36,459 bases of DNA, taken from the NCBI GenBank assembly GCA_001871075.1, contig MNUP01000147.1, positions 1 to 36,459 of the forward strand, written 5' to 3'. Each line of letters starts with the position of its first letter. Positions within the stretch are counted from its first letter, which is position 1. Source of the stretch: Candidatus Desantisbacteria bacterium CG1_02_49_89. Its GTDB lineage: Bacteria; Desantisbacteria; UBA1551. The notes beneath the pieces are model-generated. The model searched no databases. It was not told where the DNA came from and was given only the letters and a program-made list of their open reading frames with translations. Made by a program: the position numbers and the translations under genes. Below, piece after piece: positions 27,919 to 36,193 of the stretch.

Positions 27919-29112
27919 CTAACAGACCCTGTTTCTTCCGGTATTTTTCGCCTGAAGGAGGGCGGCATCAGCCTTGGCGATGAGCTCATCCTTGGTGATG
28001 AGGCCGTCGCCTGAATAAGACGCTATGCCTATGCTGATGGTAACGTGCATCTCGTGGCTATCCGTGCGAAAGACGTGATCCTCAACCGTTTTTCTGATCC
28101 TTTCCGCGACTGTTTTTGAGCCTTCGTAAGATGTTTCGGGAAGGATGATCACAAATTCATCTCCCCCGTACCTGGCCACGAAATCAATCTCGCGCACCGA
28201 GGTCGACAGGATCTCGGAAACATCCCTTAATACCGTATCCCCGAAAACATGCCCGAAACTGTCATTGCACTTCTTGAAAAAGTCCAGGTCGCACATAAGC
28301 AGCGATATCTTAAGCTTGTAGAATGTCGTCCTCTTCATTTCCTCTTCAAGATGCTCCTGGAAATACCGGTGCAGGTATAGATGCGTGAGGCCGTCCCTTA
28401 TGGAAAGTTCCTGGGTTCTCTGGTAGAGTTTTATGTTTTCCAGGGAAATTACAAGAAGGTTTGCCAGGACTACAAGCAGCTTGAGGTCGTCTTCTCTAAA
28501 CGCTTCGGCTGCAGGCGCCCTGACTTCGATTATGCCGGTAACTTCTCCGTGCCCGCCCTCTTTTTTTACCATAAGCGGGGCGCAAATAAGCGAACCTTCC
28601 TCTTTTTCGTCCGGCATAGAAAATTTGGTTTCCAGCGAAAGGTTCTTCACAAGAACCGACCCTGCGTTTTTTATCACCCACTGGTATAGAGGATCTCCGA
28701 TATGCGGGATCTTCTTGACTCCGTCGCCCTTTTCCGTGAAACCCGCAGATGCTTCCACTGTAAGGTCCCCGTTCTTGCTCAGCTTCATTATGACGCAGCG
28801 GCCGTATGTAACCAGCTTGAACAGGGAGGAAGCTATGTAACCGTAAAGCTCGTCCTCCTGCATAATGGAACCTGCCTTGGAAGCTATCTCGGAAAGAGAG
28901 TAGTAACGGTTCAGTTTGCCGGTAAGGTTGGTGTTGAGCGCTGATTCCCTGTCGTGTTCCTGGCTCAGTCGCGCGTAATCGCTGAGCACGTCTTCATAGC
29001 TTGCTCCGCGCACGCCGCTCTCTTCTCTCTCGCTCCTTTCCCACAGAACGAAGAAAAGCATGAAAAGGAACATTCCGAATATGCCTATCTGGAGCGTAAG
29101 GGCCAGTATCAT
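27919..29112 (-). CDS. Diguanylate cyclase: N-terminal TM, GAF, GGDEF with I-site (REID-5-GGDEF)
   Basis: VREIDFVARYGGDEFVIILPETSYEGSKTVAERIR; DGLTHLYLHRYFQEHLEEE. Confidence 0.92.
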   Translation of the reverse strand: MILALTLQIGIFGMFLFMLFFVLWERSEREESGVRGASYEDVLSDYARLSQEHDRESALNTNLTGKLNRYYSLSEIASKAGSIMQEDELYGYIASSLFKLVTYGRCVIMKLSKNGDLTVEASAGFTEKGDGVKKIPHIGDPLYQWVIKNAGSVLVKNLSLETKFSMPDEKEEGSLICAPLMVKKEGGHGEVTGIIEVRAPAAEAFREDDLKLLVVLANLLVISLENIKLYQRTQELSIRDGLTHLYLHRYFQEHLEEEMKRTTFYKLKISLLMCDLDFFKKCNDSFGHVFGDTVLRDVSEILSTSVREIDFVARYGGDEFVIILPETSYEGSKTVAERIRKTVEDHVFRTDSHEMHVTISIGIASYSGDGLITKDELIAKADAALLQAKNTGRNRVC

Positions 29113-30251
29113 TTTTTGCCGTATGCAACCGTTTGGTTGCGTCCTCCTTCTTTCGCCCTGTAAAGAGCCTCGTCAGCGTGTTTTATGAGCTCGTCGATCG
29201 AGGTGCTGTCATCAGGGTATGTGGCGTGCCCCAGGCTTATGGTCACACCCGTAAACCCGCCTTCAATTTCAAGCTTGAGCGTTTCGACCTTCTTCCTTAG
29301 TTCCTCAGCAAGAGCCCTTGTTTCGTCTTTCCCGCGGTGCAGCAAGATTATTACAAATTCCTCTCCGCCGTACCTGACGGCTATATCTGTTTCGCGCACG
29401 CCTTCTTTGAGGATTTTTGAAACGCGCCGCAGAAGCTCGTCCCCTGCCTGGTGCCCGTACTGGTCATTGTATTTTTTGAAAAAGTCTATGTCAGCCATAA
29501 GCAGCGAAAACACTTCATTGTATGTTTTCGCCCTTTTCGCCTCAATCGCGAGTTTTTCCTGAAAATACCTGTGGACATATAATCCGGTCAGCCCGTCCAC
29601 TATGGCAAGCCTTTCCACTTCCCCGTACAGCTTTGCCCTTCTCAGTATTATGGAAGTCTGGGCGCAGAGGTTTGTCAGCTTGAGCAGGTCGTCATAGCTG
29701 AAAGGAAGGTATGGCTCTCTCTCTCTCCTCATTTCTATCGTGCCGATCACCTTGTCCTCTGCTATGAGCGGCACCATAATAAAGATCTCCGGTTTTTCCT
29801 CGCCGTCATCTATGTATTCTTGTATCCTTTTTTCATCGGGTGAAACAATGGGCCTTTTGTTCGCTATCACATTGAGTATATTTTTGTCAGTGACCTCCAC
29901 CCTGTCGTTCAGAAGAAGGTTCAGGACAAAATCATACTGTATTGCCGTGGACATATTCCCTTCATCCTCGGTAAAAAGGCACAGTTTTGAAAACGAGAAC
30001 TCAAAATATTTGCGCATCATCTGGCTCATTATCTTGAGTATGTCTTCCATGTTCATAGTTGTGGCTATATCCCTCACGCCTTCGTATATGCCGAAAATAT
30101 CCTCTGCGTCCTTGTGGAGTTTTTTCGTCGTCTCGCGCAGCAGTCTTAGGTCATACACGAGCTTGAAATATCTTCTTCTCGACCTTTCAACCACAAGCAG
30201 CAGTATTATCAGGCAGCCGAATATTAAACTCATTATCTGCAGCAGTAACAA
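29109..30251 (-). CDS. Diguanylate cyclase: N-terminal TM, GAF, GGEEF with I-site (RETD-5-GGEEF)
   Basis: DGLTGLYVHRYFQEKLAIEAKRAKTYNEVFSLLMADIDFFKKYND...VRETDIAVRYGGEEFVIIL. Confidence 0.92.
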   Translation of the reverse strand: MLLLQIMSLIFGCLIILLLVVERSRRRYFKLVYDLRLLRETTKKLHKDAEDIFGIYEGVRDIATTMNMEDILKIMSQMMRKYFEFSFSKLCLFTEDEGNMSTAIQYDFVLNLLLNDRVEVTDKNILNVIANKRPIVSPDEKRIQEYIDDGEEKPEIFIMVPLIAEDKVIGTIEMRREREPYLPFSYDDLLKLTNLCAQTSIILRRAKLYGEVERLAIVDGLTGLYVHRYFQEKLAIEAKRAKTYNEVFSLLMADIDFFKKYNDQYGHQAGDELLRRVSKILKEGVRETDIAVRYGGEEFVIILLHRGKDETRALAEELRKKVETLKLEIEGGFTGVTISLGHATYPDDSTSIDELIKHADEALYRAKEGGRNQTVAYGKK

Positions 30252-30266
30252 AAGAATTTCCCTGTG

Positions 30267-31652
30267 CTATATACCGGATTTGCCGTAGGCTTCGATGAAC
30301 GTGTCCACGACAACCGGGTCAAACTGGGCGCCGGCGTTCTTTCTCAGCTCCGCGACTGCTTTTCCGTCCGGCATTGCCTTCCTGTACGGCCGGTCCGAAG
30401 TCATGGCCGAGAACGCGTCCGCGACCATCAGTATCCGGGAGCCCAGCGGTATCCTGTCACCCTTCAGGCCGTCCGGGTATCCCTTGCCGTCATACCTTTC
30501 ATGCAGGTGCAGTATCAGGGGTGCGAGGTGCTTTAATATTTTAATATGGCTCACTATATCCGCGCCTATTTTTGAATGGTTCGCAACCTTCTCGAATTCC
30601 TCTACGCTGAGCTTATCGGGCTTGCTGAGTATTCTCTCCTCGATACCGATCTTGCCCAGGTCATGTATAAGGCTGGCATATGCGATGGATTCTGTCTCTT
30701 CGGTTGAAAGCCCCATCTGCCTGGCTATTGTTATCGCGTATTTTTTCACGTCCCTTGAATGGTCTGCCGTATAAAAATCCCTTGTTTCCACAACAACTCC
30801 CAGGGCCTCAAGAAGCCCCAGGTGGCTTTCCTCTATGTCCTTGAACAGCCTTGCATTTTCTACAACTACCGCAACCTGGTTGGAGAAAGCGGTAAAAAGC
30901 CTTATCTCCCCCGGGCTGAATTCCCTGGATGAAGACGTATACACGCTGAGGCTGCCGATGGCCTTTTCCTTGACTATCAGGGGCACGCACAGCATTGAAG
31001 TAATGCCCTCGTTTTTCGCGTATTTTGCGTACCTGTATTTCGGGTCCTTCCTGACATCGCAGCTGAAATACGGCTTCCTGTTCTCAACTACCCATCCCGC
31101 TATGCTGTCCCCTACTTTTACGCTGCCTTTTCCCTGGTAATCCTTGCTCAGCCCGTAAGAAGCTGCCATGCTCAGCACTCCGTCTGAATCTATCAGCCTC
31201 ACGGCGCAGATCTTGACTTTCATCAGGCGGGACGCTATGAATATAACAAGGTCCAGTATCCTGGGCAGATCGAACGTGGAAACAATGATCTCGCTGACCC
31301 TTTCAAGGGCTGACTGCGTCCTGATGAGCCTTTTACGGTCCTTTACGCAGGAAACAAGCAGGCCCGAGAGCTCCGCATTGACCATCCTCACGTCACCGTT
31401 GAGCCAGGGCACCAGTTTTCTATACCACCCGTTAGACAGGTCCAGTATCGTCATGCCCTTCATTTTACGGAAAAAAACTGCGGGATCCGAAGTAGTGAAA
31501 ACACTGGATTTTTTGGCTATTTTTGTCAGGGGGGATGACTCCTCATTGTCCAGCACGCCGTTTATCTTTATATCTCCGATACCAAGGAAGGTTTCAAGCA
31601 GGTCTATGGCGCCTTCTCCCCCGACTATCCCTACTTCTTTTTGTAACCTCAT
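30267..31652 (-). CDS. HD-GYP domain protein with GAF and N-terminal Rossmann-like region
   Basis: HSRDVKKYAITIARQMGL...ASLIHDLGKIGIEERILSKP...HHERYDGKGYPDGLKGDRIPLGSRILMVADAFSAMTSDRPYRKAM type signature (HERYDGKGYPDGLKG); N-term VGIVGGEGAIDLLETFLGIGDIKINGVLDNEESS. Confidence 0.91.
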   Translation of the reverse strand: MRLQKEVGIVGGEGAIDLLETFLGIGDIKINGVLDNEESSPLTKIAKKSSVFTTSDPAVFFRKMKGMTILDLSNGWYRKLVPWLNGDVRMVNAELSGLLVSCVKDRKRLIRTQSALERVSEIIVSTFDLPRILDLVIFIASRLMKVKICAVRLIDSDGVLSMAASYGLSKDYQGKGSVKVGDSIAGWVVENRKPYFSCDVRKDPKYRYAKYAKNEGITSMLCVPLIVKEKAIGSLSVYTSSSREFSPGEIRLFTAFSNQVAVVVENARLFKDIEESHLGLLEALGVVVETRDFYTADHSRDVKKYAITIARQMGLSTEETESIAYASLIHDLGKIGIEERILSKPDKLSVEEFEKVANHSKIGADIVSHIKILKHLAPLILHLHERYDGKGYPDGLKGDRIPLGSRILMVADAFSAMTSDRPYRKAMPDGKAVAELRKNAGAQFDPVVVDTFIEAYGKSGI

Positions 31653-31709
31653 ATAACCTCTTTTTTCCCGTGATGCTCTTTGCGGGAAATCAGCACAGTG
31701 AATTTTATA

Positions 31710-33422
31710 TTACATTTTTTCTTTCGGGCTTATTCCCATAAGCCCAAACGAACCTGCCAGCACTGTCTGGATAGCTTTTACCAGCGTCAGCCTTGCAAGC
31801 GTAAGATCACGGTCATCGCTTATTACCCTGTGGTCGGTGTAAAATCTGTGAAAGAGCCCGGCGATCTCCTGCGCATATACGGTCAGGCCGTGTGGTTCCC
31901 TTGAAACAGCCATTTCAGCTATCTCGTCCGGGAAGAACGCCAGCCTTTTCATTATCTGAATTTCTATATCGTCTTTAAGCAGTTCCAAATTTGCATTTTG
32001 CAATTTGTCCGAATGGATCCCTTTGGGGCATTTTGCAATTTGCAATTCTTTATTGGATGCTTCATTAAAAATGCTGCATATCCTGGCATGCGCGTACTGG
32101 ACGTAGTATACCGGGCTCTCCATCGACTGCTCTTTGGCAAGCTCAAGGTCAAAGTTGAGGTGGCTTGAGGATTTCCGCATCAGGAAAAAGAAGCGTATTG
32201 TTTCGCTGCCTACTTCCTCCATTACCTCACGCAGGGTTATGAACTCCCCCCTGCGGGTGGACATGCGGACCGGGCTTCCCTTCCTCGAAAGGCTTACAAG
32301 CTGGTAAAGGATTATTTCCAGTTTCGACGGGTCATAGCCCAGCGCGCTTACGGCGTTCCTGACCCTCTGGACGTGCCCGTGGTGGTCCTGGCCCCATATG
32401 TCAATTATTGCGTCAAAATTGCGGTTGTATTTATCGCTATGGTAAGCGATGTCGGACGCGAAATACGTGGGGGTCCCGGTGCTGCGCACAAGCACGTTTT
32501 CCCTGTCTTCCTGGCCTTCTTCCGCGCCCTTGTCCTGCCGAAGGTTGAACCACAGGGCTCCGTCCTTCAGGGAAGTAAAACCTTTTTCTTTAAGGGTATC
32601 TATGGCTTTCGCCACTTTCCCGGTGCTGTATAGGGATGATTCTGTAACCCAGCTGTCAAAGACAACGCCGAAATCGGAAAGGTCTTTTTTTATGCACTCA
32701 AGTATCTGTTCGACCGCAAAACCGGAAAAGAAATCCGGGGGTTTTTCAAGGCATCCGCTGCCGTGCTTTTCCTTCAGCCTGCCTGCTATGTCCTTCAGGT
32801 ATTCTCCCTCGTAGCCGTTCTCCACTATTGCGGGCGCAAGGCCACAGAGCTCACAATACCTTGCTTTCAGGGATTTCCCCAGTATGTCGATCTGGGTACC
32901 GACATCGTTTACGTAATATTCCTTTACCGTTTCATAACCTGATTTTTTCAGGATGTTGCCCAGCGCATCCCCTACCACAGCGCCCCTTGCGTGGCCAATA
33001 TGGATCGGCCCGGTGGGACCGACGCTTGCAAACTCAACCTGTATCTTTTTGCCTTTCCCGGAATCGGAAGAACCGTAACCGCCGCCTTCGGAAACTATTT
33101 CAAGCAGGTTCTGCCTTAAATATGATTCATCTATGAAGAAATTCAGGAAGCCGCGGCCCGCTATCTCTTTTTTTTTGATGAATTTTACGCTTCCCCCGTC
33201 TCCCGTCTCAAGACAATCAAGTATAACACCCGCAATTTCCTCAGGCTGCCTGCCTGTTTGCTTCGCAAGGTTGAAGGAAACAGAGGAACACAGGTCTCCG
33301 TGCTCCCTGTTTTTCGGCACTTCGATTGTCAAAGAAGGCAATTTGTCTATTTTAAGTGAACCGGACGCTATAGCCTTTCCGACAGCCGACTGGATCATCC
33401 GGCTCAGTTTTTTCTTCAGCAA
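31710..33422 (-). CDS. argS: Arginyl-tRNA synthetase
   Basis: VEFASVGPTGPIHIGHARGAVVGDALGNILKKSGYETVKEYYVNDVGTQ, WGQDHHGHVQRVRNAVSALG, C-terminal DALR-type domain. Confidence 0.95.
   Translation of the reverse strand: MLKKKLSRMIQSAVGKAIASGSLKIDKLPSLTIEVPKNREHGDLCSSVSFNLAKQTGRQPEEIAGVILDCLETGDGGSVKFIKKKEIAGRGFLNFFIDESYLRQNLLEIVSEGGGYGSSDSGKGKKIQVEFASVGPTGPIHIGHARGAVVGDALGNILKKSGYETVKEYYVNDVGTQIDILGKSLKARYCELCGLAPAIVENGYEGEYLKDIAGRLKEKHGSGCLEKPPDFFSGFAVEQILECIKKDLSDFGVVFDSWVTESSLYSTGKVAKAIDTLKEKGFTSLKDGALWFNLRQDKGAEEGQEDRENVLVRSTGTPTYFASDIAYHSDKYNRNFDAIIDIWGQDHHGHVQRVRNAVSALGYDPSKLEIILYQLVSLSRKGSPVRMSTRRGEFITLREVMEEVGSETIRFFFLMRKSSSHLNFDLELAKEQSMESPVYYVQYAHARICSIFNEASNKELQIAKCPKGIHSDKLQNANLELLKDDIEIQIMKRLAFFPDEIAEMAVSREPHGLTVYAQEIAGLFHRFYTDHRVISDDRDLTLARLTLVKAIQTVLAGSFGLMGISPKEKM
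31988..32048. repeat. Heptamer element inside argS: GCATTTTGCAATTTG direct repeat around TGGATCCCTTTGGGG core
   Basis: gcattttgcaatttg at 31993-32007 and 32028-32042 (35 bp apart). Confidence 0.93.
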
Positions 33423-33446
33423 TATGACCTCTCTGGATTTACAGCC

Positions 33447-33737
33447 CTATTTCTGCTCCGGCGGTGCGGCGGGAGATTCATCCGCGGGCTCCTCTTTTTC
33501 CTCTCCCTTTCCCAAACTCAGCAGCCAGGTTACGAGGATCGCGCACAACACGCCTATAACCGCCTTACTGGACCTGACCCATTTCGTGGGCTCAAGGGAA
33601 CTGACCAGAAGAACACCGAGCTGTGCCCCGAGAAGCGCCGTAAAGAAGTTGCCTCCCCTTGCGTCCCGGAAGACTTTCGATATTGACCCAACTATCAAAG
33701 CTATGACAACTGTTGCGACAAACCCATACCACTCCAT
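33447..33737 (-). CDS. Small hypothetical membrane protein with acidic/Pro tail
   Basis: MEWYGFVATVVIALIVGSISKVF... 2-3 TM segments; upstream GGAGGTGA SD; GTG start at 33749 also possible. Confidence 0.6.
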   Translation of the reverse strand: MEWYGFVATVVIALIVGSISKVFRDARGGNFFTALLGAQLGVLLVSSLEPTKWVRSSKAVIGVLCAILVTWLLSLGKGEEKEEPADESPAAPPEQK

Positions 33738-33765
33738 GGCTGCTTTCACCTCCGTTCGTTTACTA

Positions 33766-33839
33766 AGCCGACGACCCGACTCGAACGGGTAACCCCCTCA
33801 TTACGAATGAGGAGCTCTGGCCGGTTGAGCTACGTCGGC
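33766..33839 (-). tRNA. tRNA-Thr (anticodon CGT)
   Basis: Reverse complement GCCGACGTAGCTCAACCGGCCAGAGCTCCTCATTCGTAATGAGGGGGTTACCCGTTCGAGTCGGGTCGTCGGC folds as cloverleaf. Confidence 0.92.
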
Positions 33840-33916
33840 ATTCATTTAGACAATTCTTTATTTCGAAACCAAGCTCTCGCCCTGACTTAACGTCTGGGCG
33901 GAAGCTACGTCGGCAT
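33828..33916. repeat. 14-bp direct repeat of tRNA-Thr 5' end (agctacgtcggcat) at 33828-33841 and 33903-33916
   Basis: Exact match, 75 bp apart; extends with one mismatch to 19/20. Confidence 0.85.
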
Positions 33917-33973
33917 GCATTATTGAATATATTGAAGATAATATCTTCAAAGACTCACAAATATATTATATAT

Positions 33974-34002
33974 ATTCTATCAAATAAACGGCAAAAAGTC
34001 AA
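33974..34002 (-). promoter_or_regulatory. Sigma70-type promoter upstream of tRNA-Thr (TTGACT-17-TAGAAT)
   Basis: Minus strand TTGACTTTTTGCCGTTTATTTGATAGAAT in AT-rich gap. Confidence 0.6.
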
Positions 34003-34019
34003 GGATATACTGTAAAATA

Positions 34020-34472
34020 TCAACTTTTCTGATTTTTTACCGGACCCCAGATCTTTCCTGTGTCAAACCCTATGCTTATCCTGTAGGCAAGAAAATAGGC
34101 AAGCGGATTGGAAATATTCGAAAAAACATCCATTAGCATATGGACGGCAAACCCGATGAATATGCCTTTCACCCACCATTCCTGCGCCGGCCCGAAGATC
34201 ATAAACGCGGAGAAAACAAGAAGGGCTTCTAAGGAATGCAGGTAAACGGCAGCCTTTTTTAATATATTGTTATTGCACATACAATAGAACCTTTTTAGAT
34301 CAAGGTTCAGGCCGGCTTCTCTGAAATAATCTGGAAAATGGTCCAGGTCTATAAAAACGCCTGTGATGAACAGGAGTATTGAAGCCGGGATGCTCCTGCT
34401 TAAAAAATACACACCTGCGCCTGCTCCTGCGGACGCGGCAATATGGTATGCGGGTATTATAAGCCCCTCCAA
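34020..34472 (-). CDS. Polytopic membrane protein, possible YdjM/DUF457-like membrane-bound metal-dependent hydrolase
   Basis: FIDLDHFPDYFREAG, YLHSLEALLVF, GFAVHMLMDVFSN with several TM segments. Confidence 0.6.
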   Translation of the reverse strand: MEGLIIPAYHIAASAGAGAGVYFLSRSIPASILLFITGVFIDLDHFPDYFREAGLNLDLKRFYCMCNNNILKKAAVYLHSLEALLVFSAFMIFGPAQEWWVKGIFIGFAVHMLMDVFSNISNPLAYFLAYRISIGFDTGKIWGPVKNQKS

Positions 34473-34581
34473 TCTAGTCTATAGACCATAGCGTACAAAT
34501 CAATTTTTTTCAGTATTCCAGCGGTAATCTTTTTCTTTGCCGGTGTCACGATGTTACGAAGAACGACGCACGACGCACAAA

Positions 34582-35283
34582 TCAAGGCAGAAGGCGCGCG
34601 GGGCTGATGCGTCCCCAGACCCGGTACTGGCAGAAACCCTCAGCGTACAAGGCGGCGCACTGTATCCCCCTGAACCGCGATATGCTTTTCATGAAGTCAA
34701 CATAATCTATCTTGTCATGCTCAAGCAGCCATTTATACTGGGACTGGTGGCATAACAGCATTTTTTCCTTGGTCCCGATGAAATCTTTGATGTCAACGTA
34801 TTCAGTGGGAATGAAATTCACGCCGCCTGCGTTTTCCATGAAAAACACCGGGGGTATCAGCTTGTGCGCGGGATACCCTGTTTCGTAATTTGGCAGGGTT
34901 GCGATAAAGCTCGCGTCTATCACTAACCTGGACGTGTTGGTGTGGTCGGTCATGTAATCATCCGGTGAATGGGTTATTACAAAATCTGGCCTTGCCATCC
35001 TTATCAGGTCGATGACCTTGCGCCTGGAATCATCGTCCACGAAAAGCTCCAGGTCCGGAAAAAAACCTCCGGCGATCTCAGCGCCGATTATTTTCGCGGA
35101 ATTCTCCGCTTCCTTTTTTCTTGTTTTAGCCAGTTCTTCCGGCGGCACGTCAAAACCGCCCTTGTTGCCGTTGCACAGGTAAGACATGAATATTTCGTCG
35201 CCACGCTTTTTGCACTTCGCGAGTGTACCCGCGCACATAAGCTCTATATCGTCAGGATGCGCTCCTACAGCAAGGACTCTCAT
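34582..35283 (-). CDS. PIG-L/LmbE family deacetylase
   Basis: MRVLAVGAHPDDIELMCAGTLAKCKKRGDEIFMSYLCNG...ITHSPDDYMTDHTNTSRLVIDA. Confidence 0.9.
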   Translation of the reverse strand: MRVLAVGAHPDDIELMCAGTLAKCKKRGDEIFMSYLCNGNKGGFDVPPEELAKTRKKEAENSAKIIGAEIAGGFFPDLELFVDDDSRRKVIDLIRMARPDFVITHSPDDYMTDHTNTSRLVIDASFIATLPNYETGYPAHKLIPPVFFMENAGGVNFIPTEYVDIKDFIGTKEKMLLCHQSQYKWLLEHDKIDYVDFMKSISRFRGIQCAALYAEGFCQYRVWGRISPARLLP

Positions 35284-36122
35284 AAGCCCGCCTCTTTTTT
35301 GGCTTTTTCCAGGTATTCTTTCGCGCGCAGGATATCTCCTATCCTGTCTTCTCCGGCCTCGCGCTCTATTATCAGGGGCCCTTTGTAACCGACCTCGGCC
35401 AGCTTTTTAACGCACGCGCCCAGTTCAGCCTCGCCCTGGCCTATAGGCGCCTGCTCCCCTATCTTATCTTTTTCTTTCGGCCAGTACCCGTCCTTGGCAT
35501 GGACGTTTATTATGTAGTCTTTCAGGATCTCTATGCCGGGAAGCGCTTTGCTCTTGCCGTAAAGCAGGAGGTTGGCGGTGTCGAAATTCACCCTTGCGTT
35601 CCTTCTGTCCATTTTCTTTATGAAATGCAGCAGCTCCTCTGGTTTTTCCTGGCCTGTCTCGAAGGAGAACATAAGGCCTCTTTCCGCGCAGTAGTCCACA
35701 ACATCGCATACGGAATTATACATCATTTTGAATTCGGGCGTGTTCCCTTCCGGGGGTATGAAACCTACATGCGCCGCCATGATCCTGACGCCCAGCTCCG
35801 CCGTGAAATCAGCTATCTGTTTTGACAGTTCGACCCTTTCCCTGACCCTGTCTTTATTCAGGAACCCGACCGTCCTTATGACAGCGGGAACATCCGAATA
35901 ATCCTCGCCTTCAAAACCCGCGAAAACGGTTGTTACCTCCATTTTCAGCGCCTTTATCTCACTCTTCAGCTTATTCCTCTTTGCAGGCTCCCCGCAGCTG
36001 TAATAGGCATCGGGTCCGAGCTGCACTACCCTGAAACCTATCTCCTTTGCCTTTTTAAGCGCCTCAACGGTATCCGCTATGCCCAGGTTGCACAGAAATA
36101 CACCCACTTCCATCGGCTTCAT
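35280..36122 (-). CDS. Sugar phosphate isomerase/epimerase (xylose isomerase-like TIM barrel)
   Basis: MKPMEVGVFLCNLGIADTVEALKKAKEIGFRVVQLG...VNFDTANLLLYGKSKALPGIEILKDYIINVHAKDGYWP...GPLIIERE. Confidence 0.88.
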   Translation of the reverse strand: MKPMEVGVFLCNLGIADTVEALKKAKEIGFRVVQLGPDAYYSCGEPAKRNKLKSEIKALKMEVTTVFAGFEGEDYSDVPAVIRTVGFLNKDRVRERVELSKQIADFTAELGVRIMAAHVGFIPPEGNTPEFKMMYNSVCDVVDYCAERGLMFSFETGQEKPEELLHFIKKMDRRNARVNFDTANLLLYGKSKALPGIEILKDYIINVHAKDGYWPKEKDKIGEQAPIGQGEAELGACVKKLAEVGYKGPLIIEREAGEDRIGDILRAKEYLEKAKKEAGL

Positions 36123-36139
36123 TTTTCCCCCTAAATAAC

Positions 36140-36193
36140 GATTACGGTGATATTAAAATAATCACTGTAATCTCTTTCCTAATCACTGTAATC
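36140..36193. repeat. GATTACRGTGATT-family repeat: 1 direct + 2 inverted copies
   Basis: 36140 direct; 36160 and 36181 inverted, 21-bp spacing. Confidence 0.93.

Noticed and set aside
31710-33422. argS as a pseudogene because of the internal repeat
   Set aside because: Frame is intact through the repeat and catalytic motifs are present; more likely a tolerated insertion.
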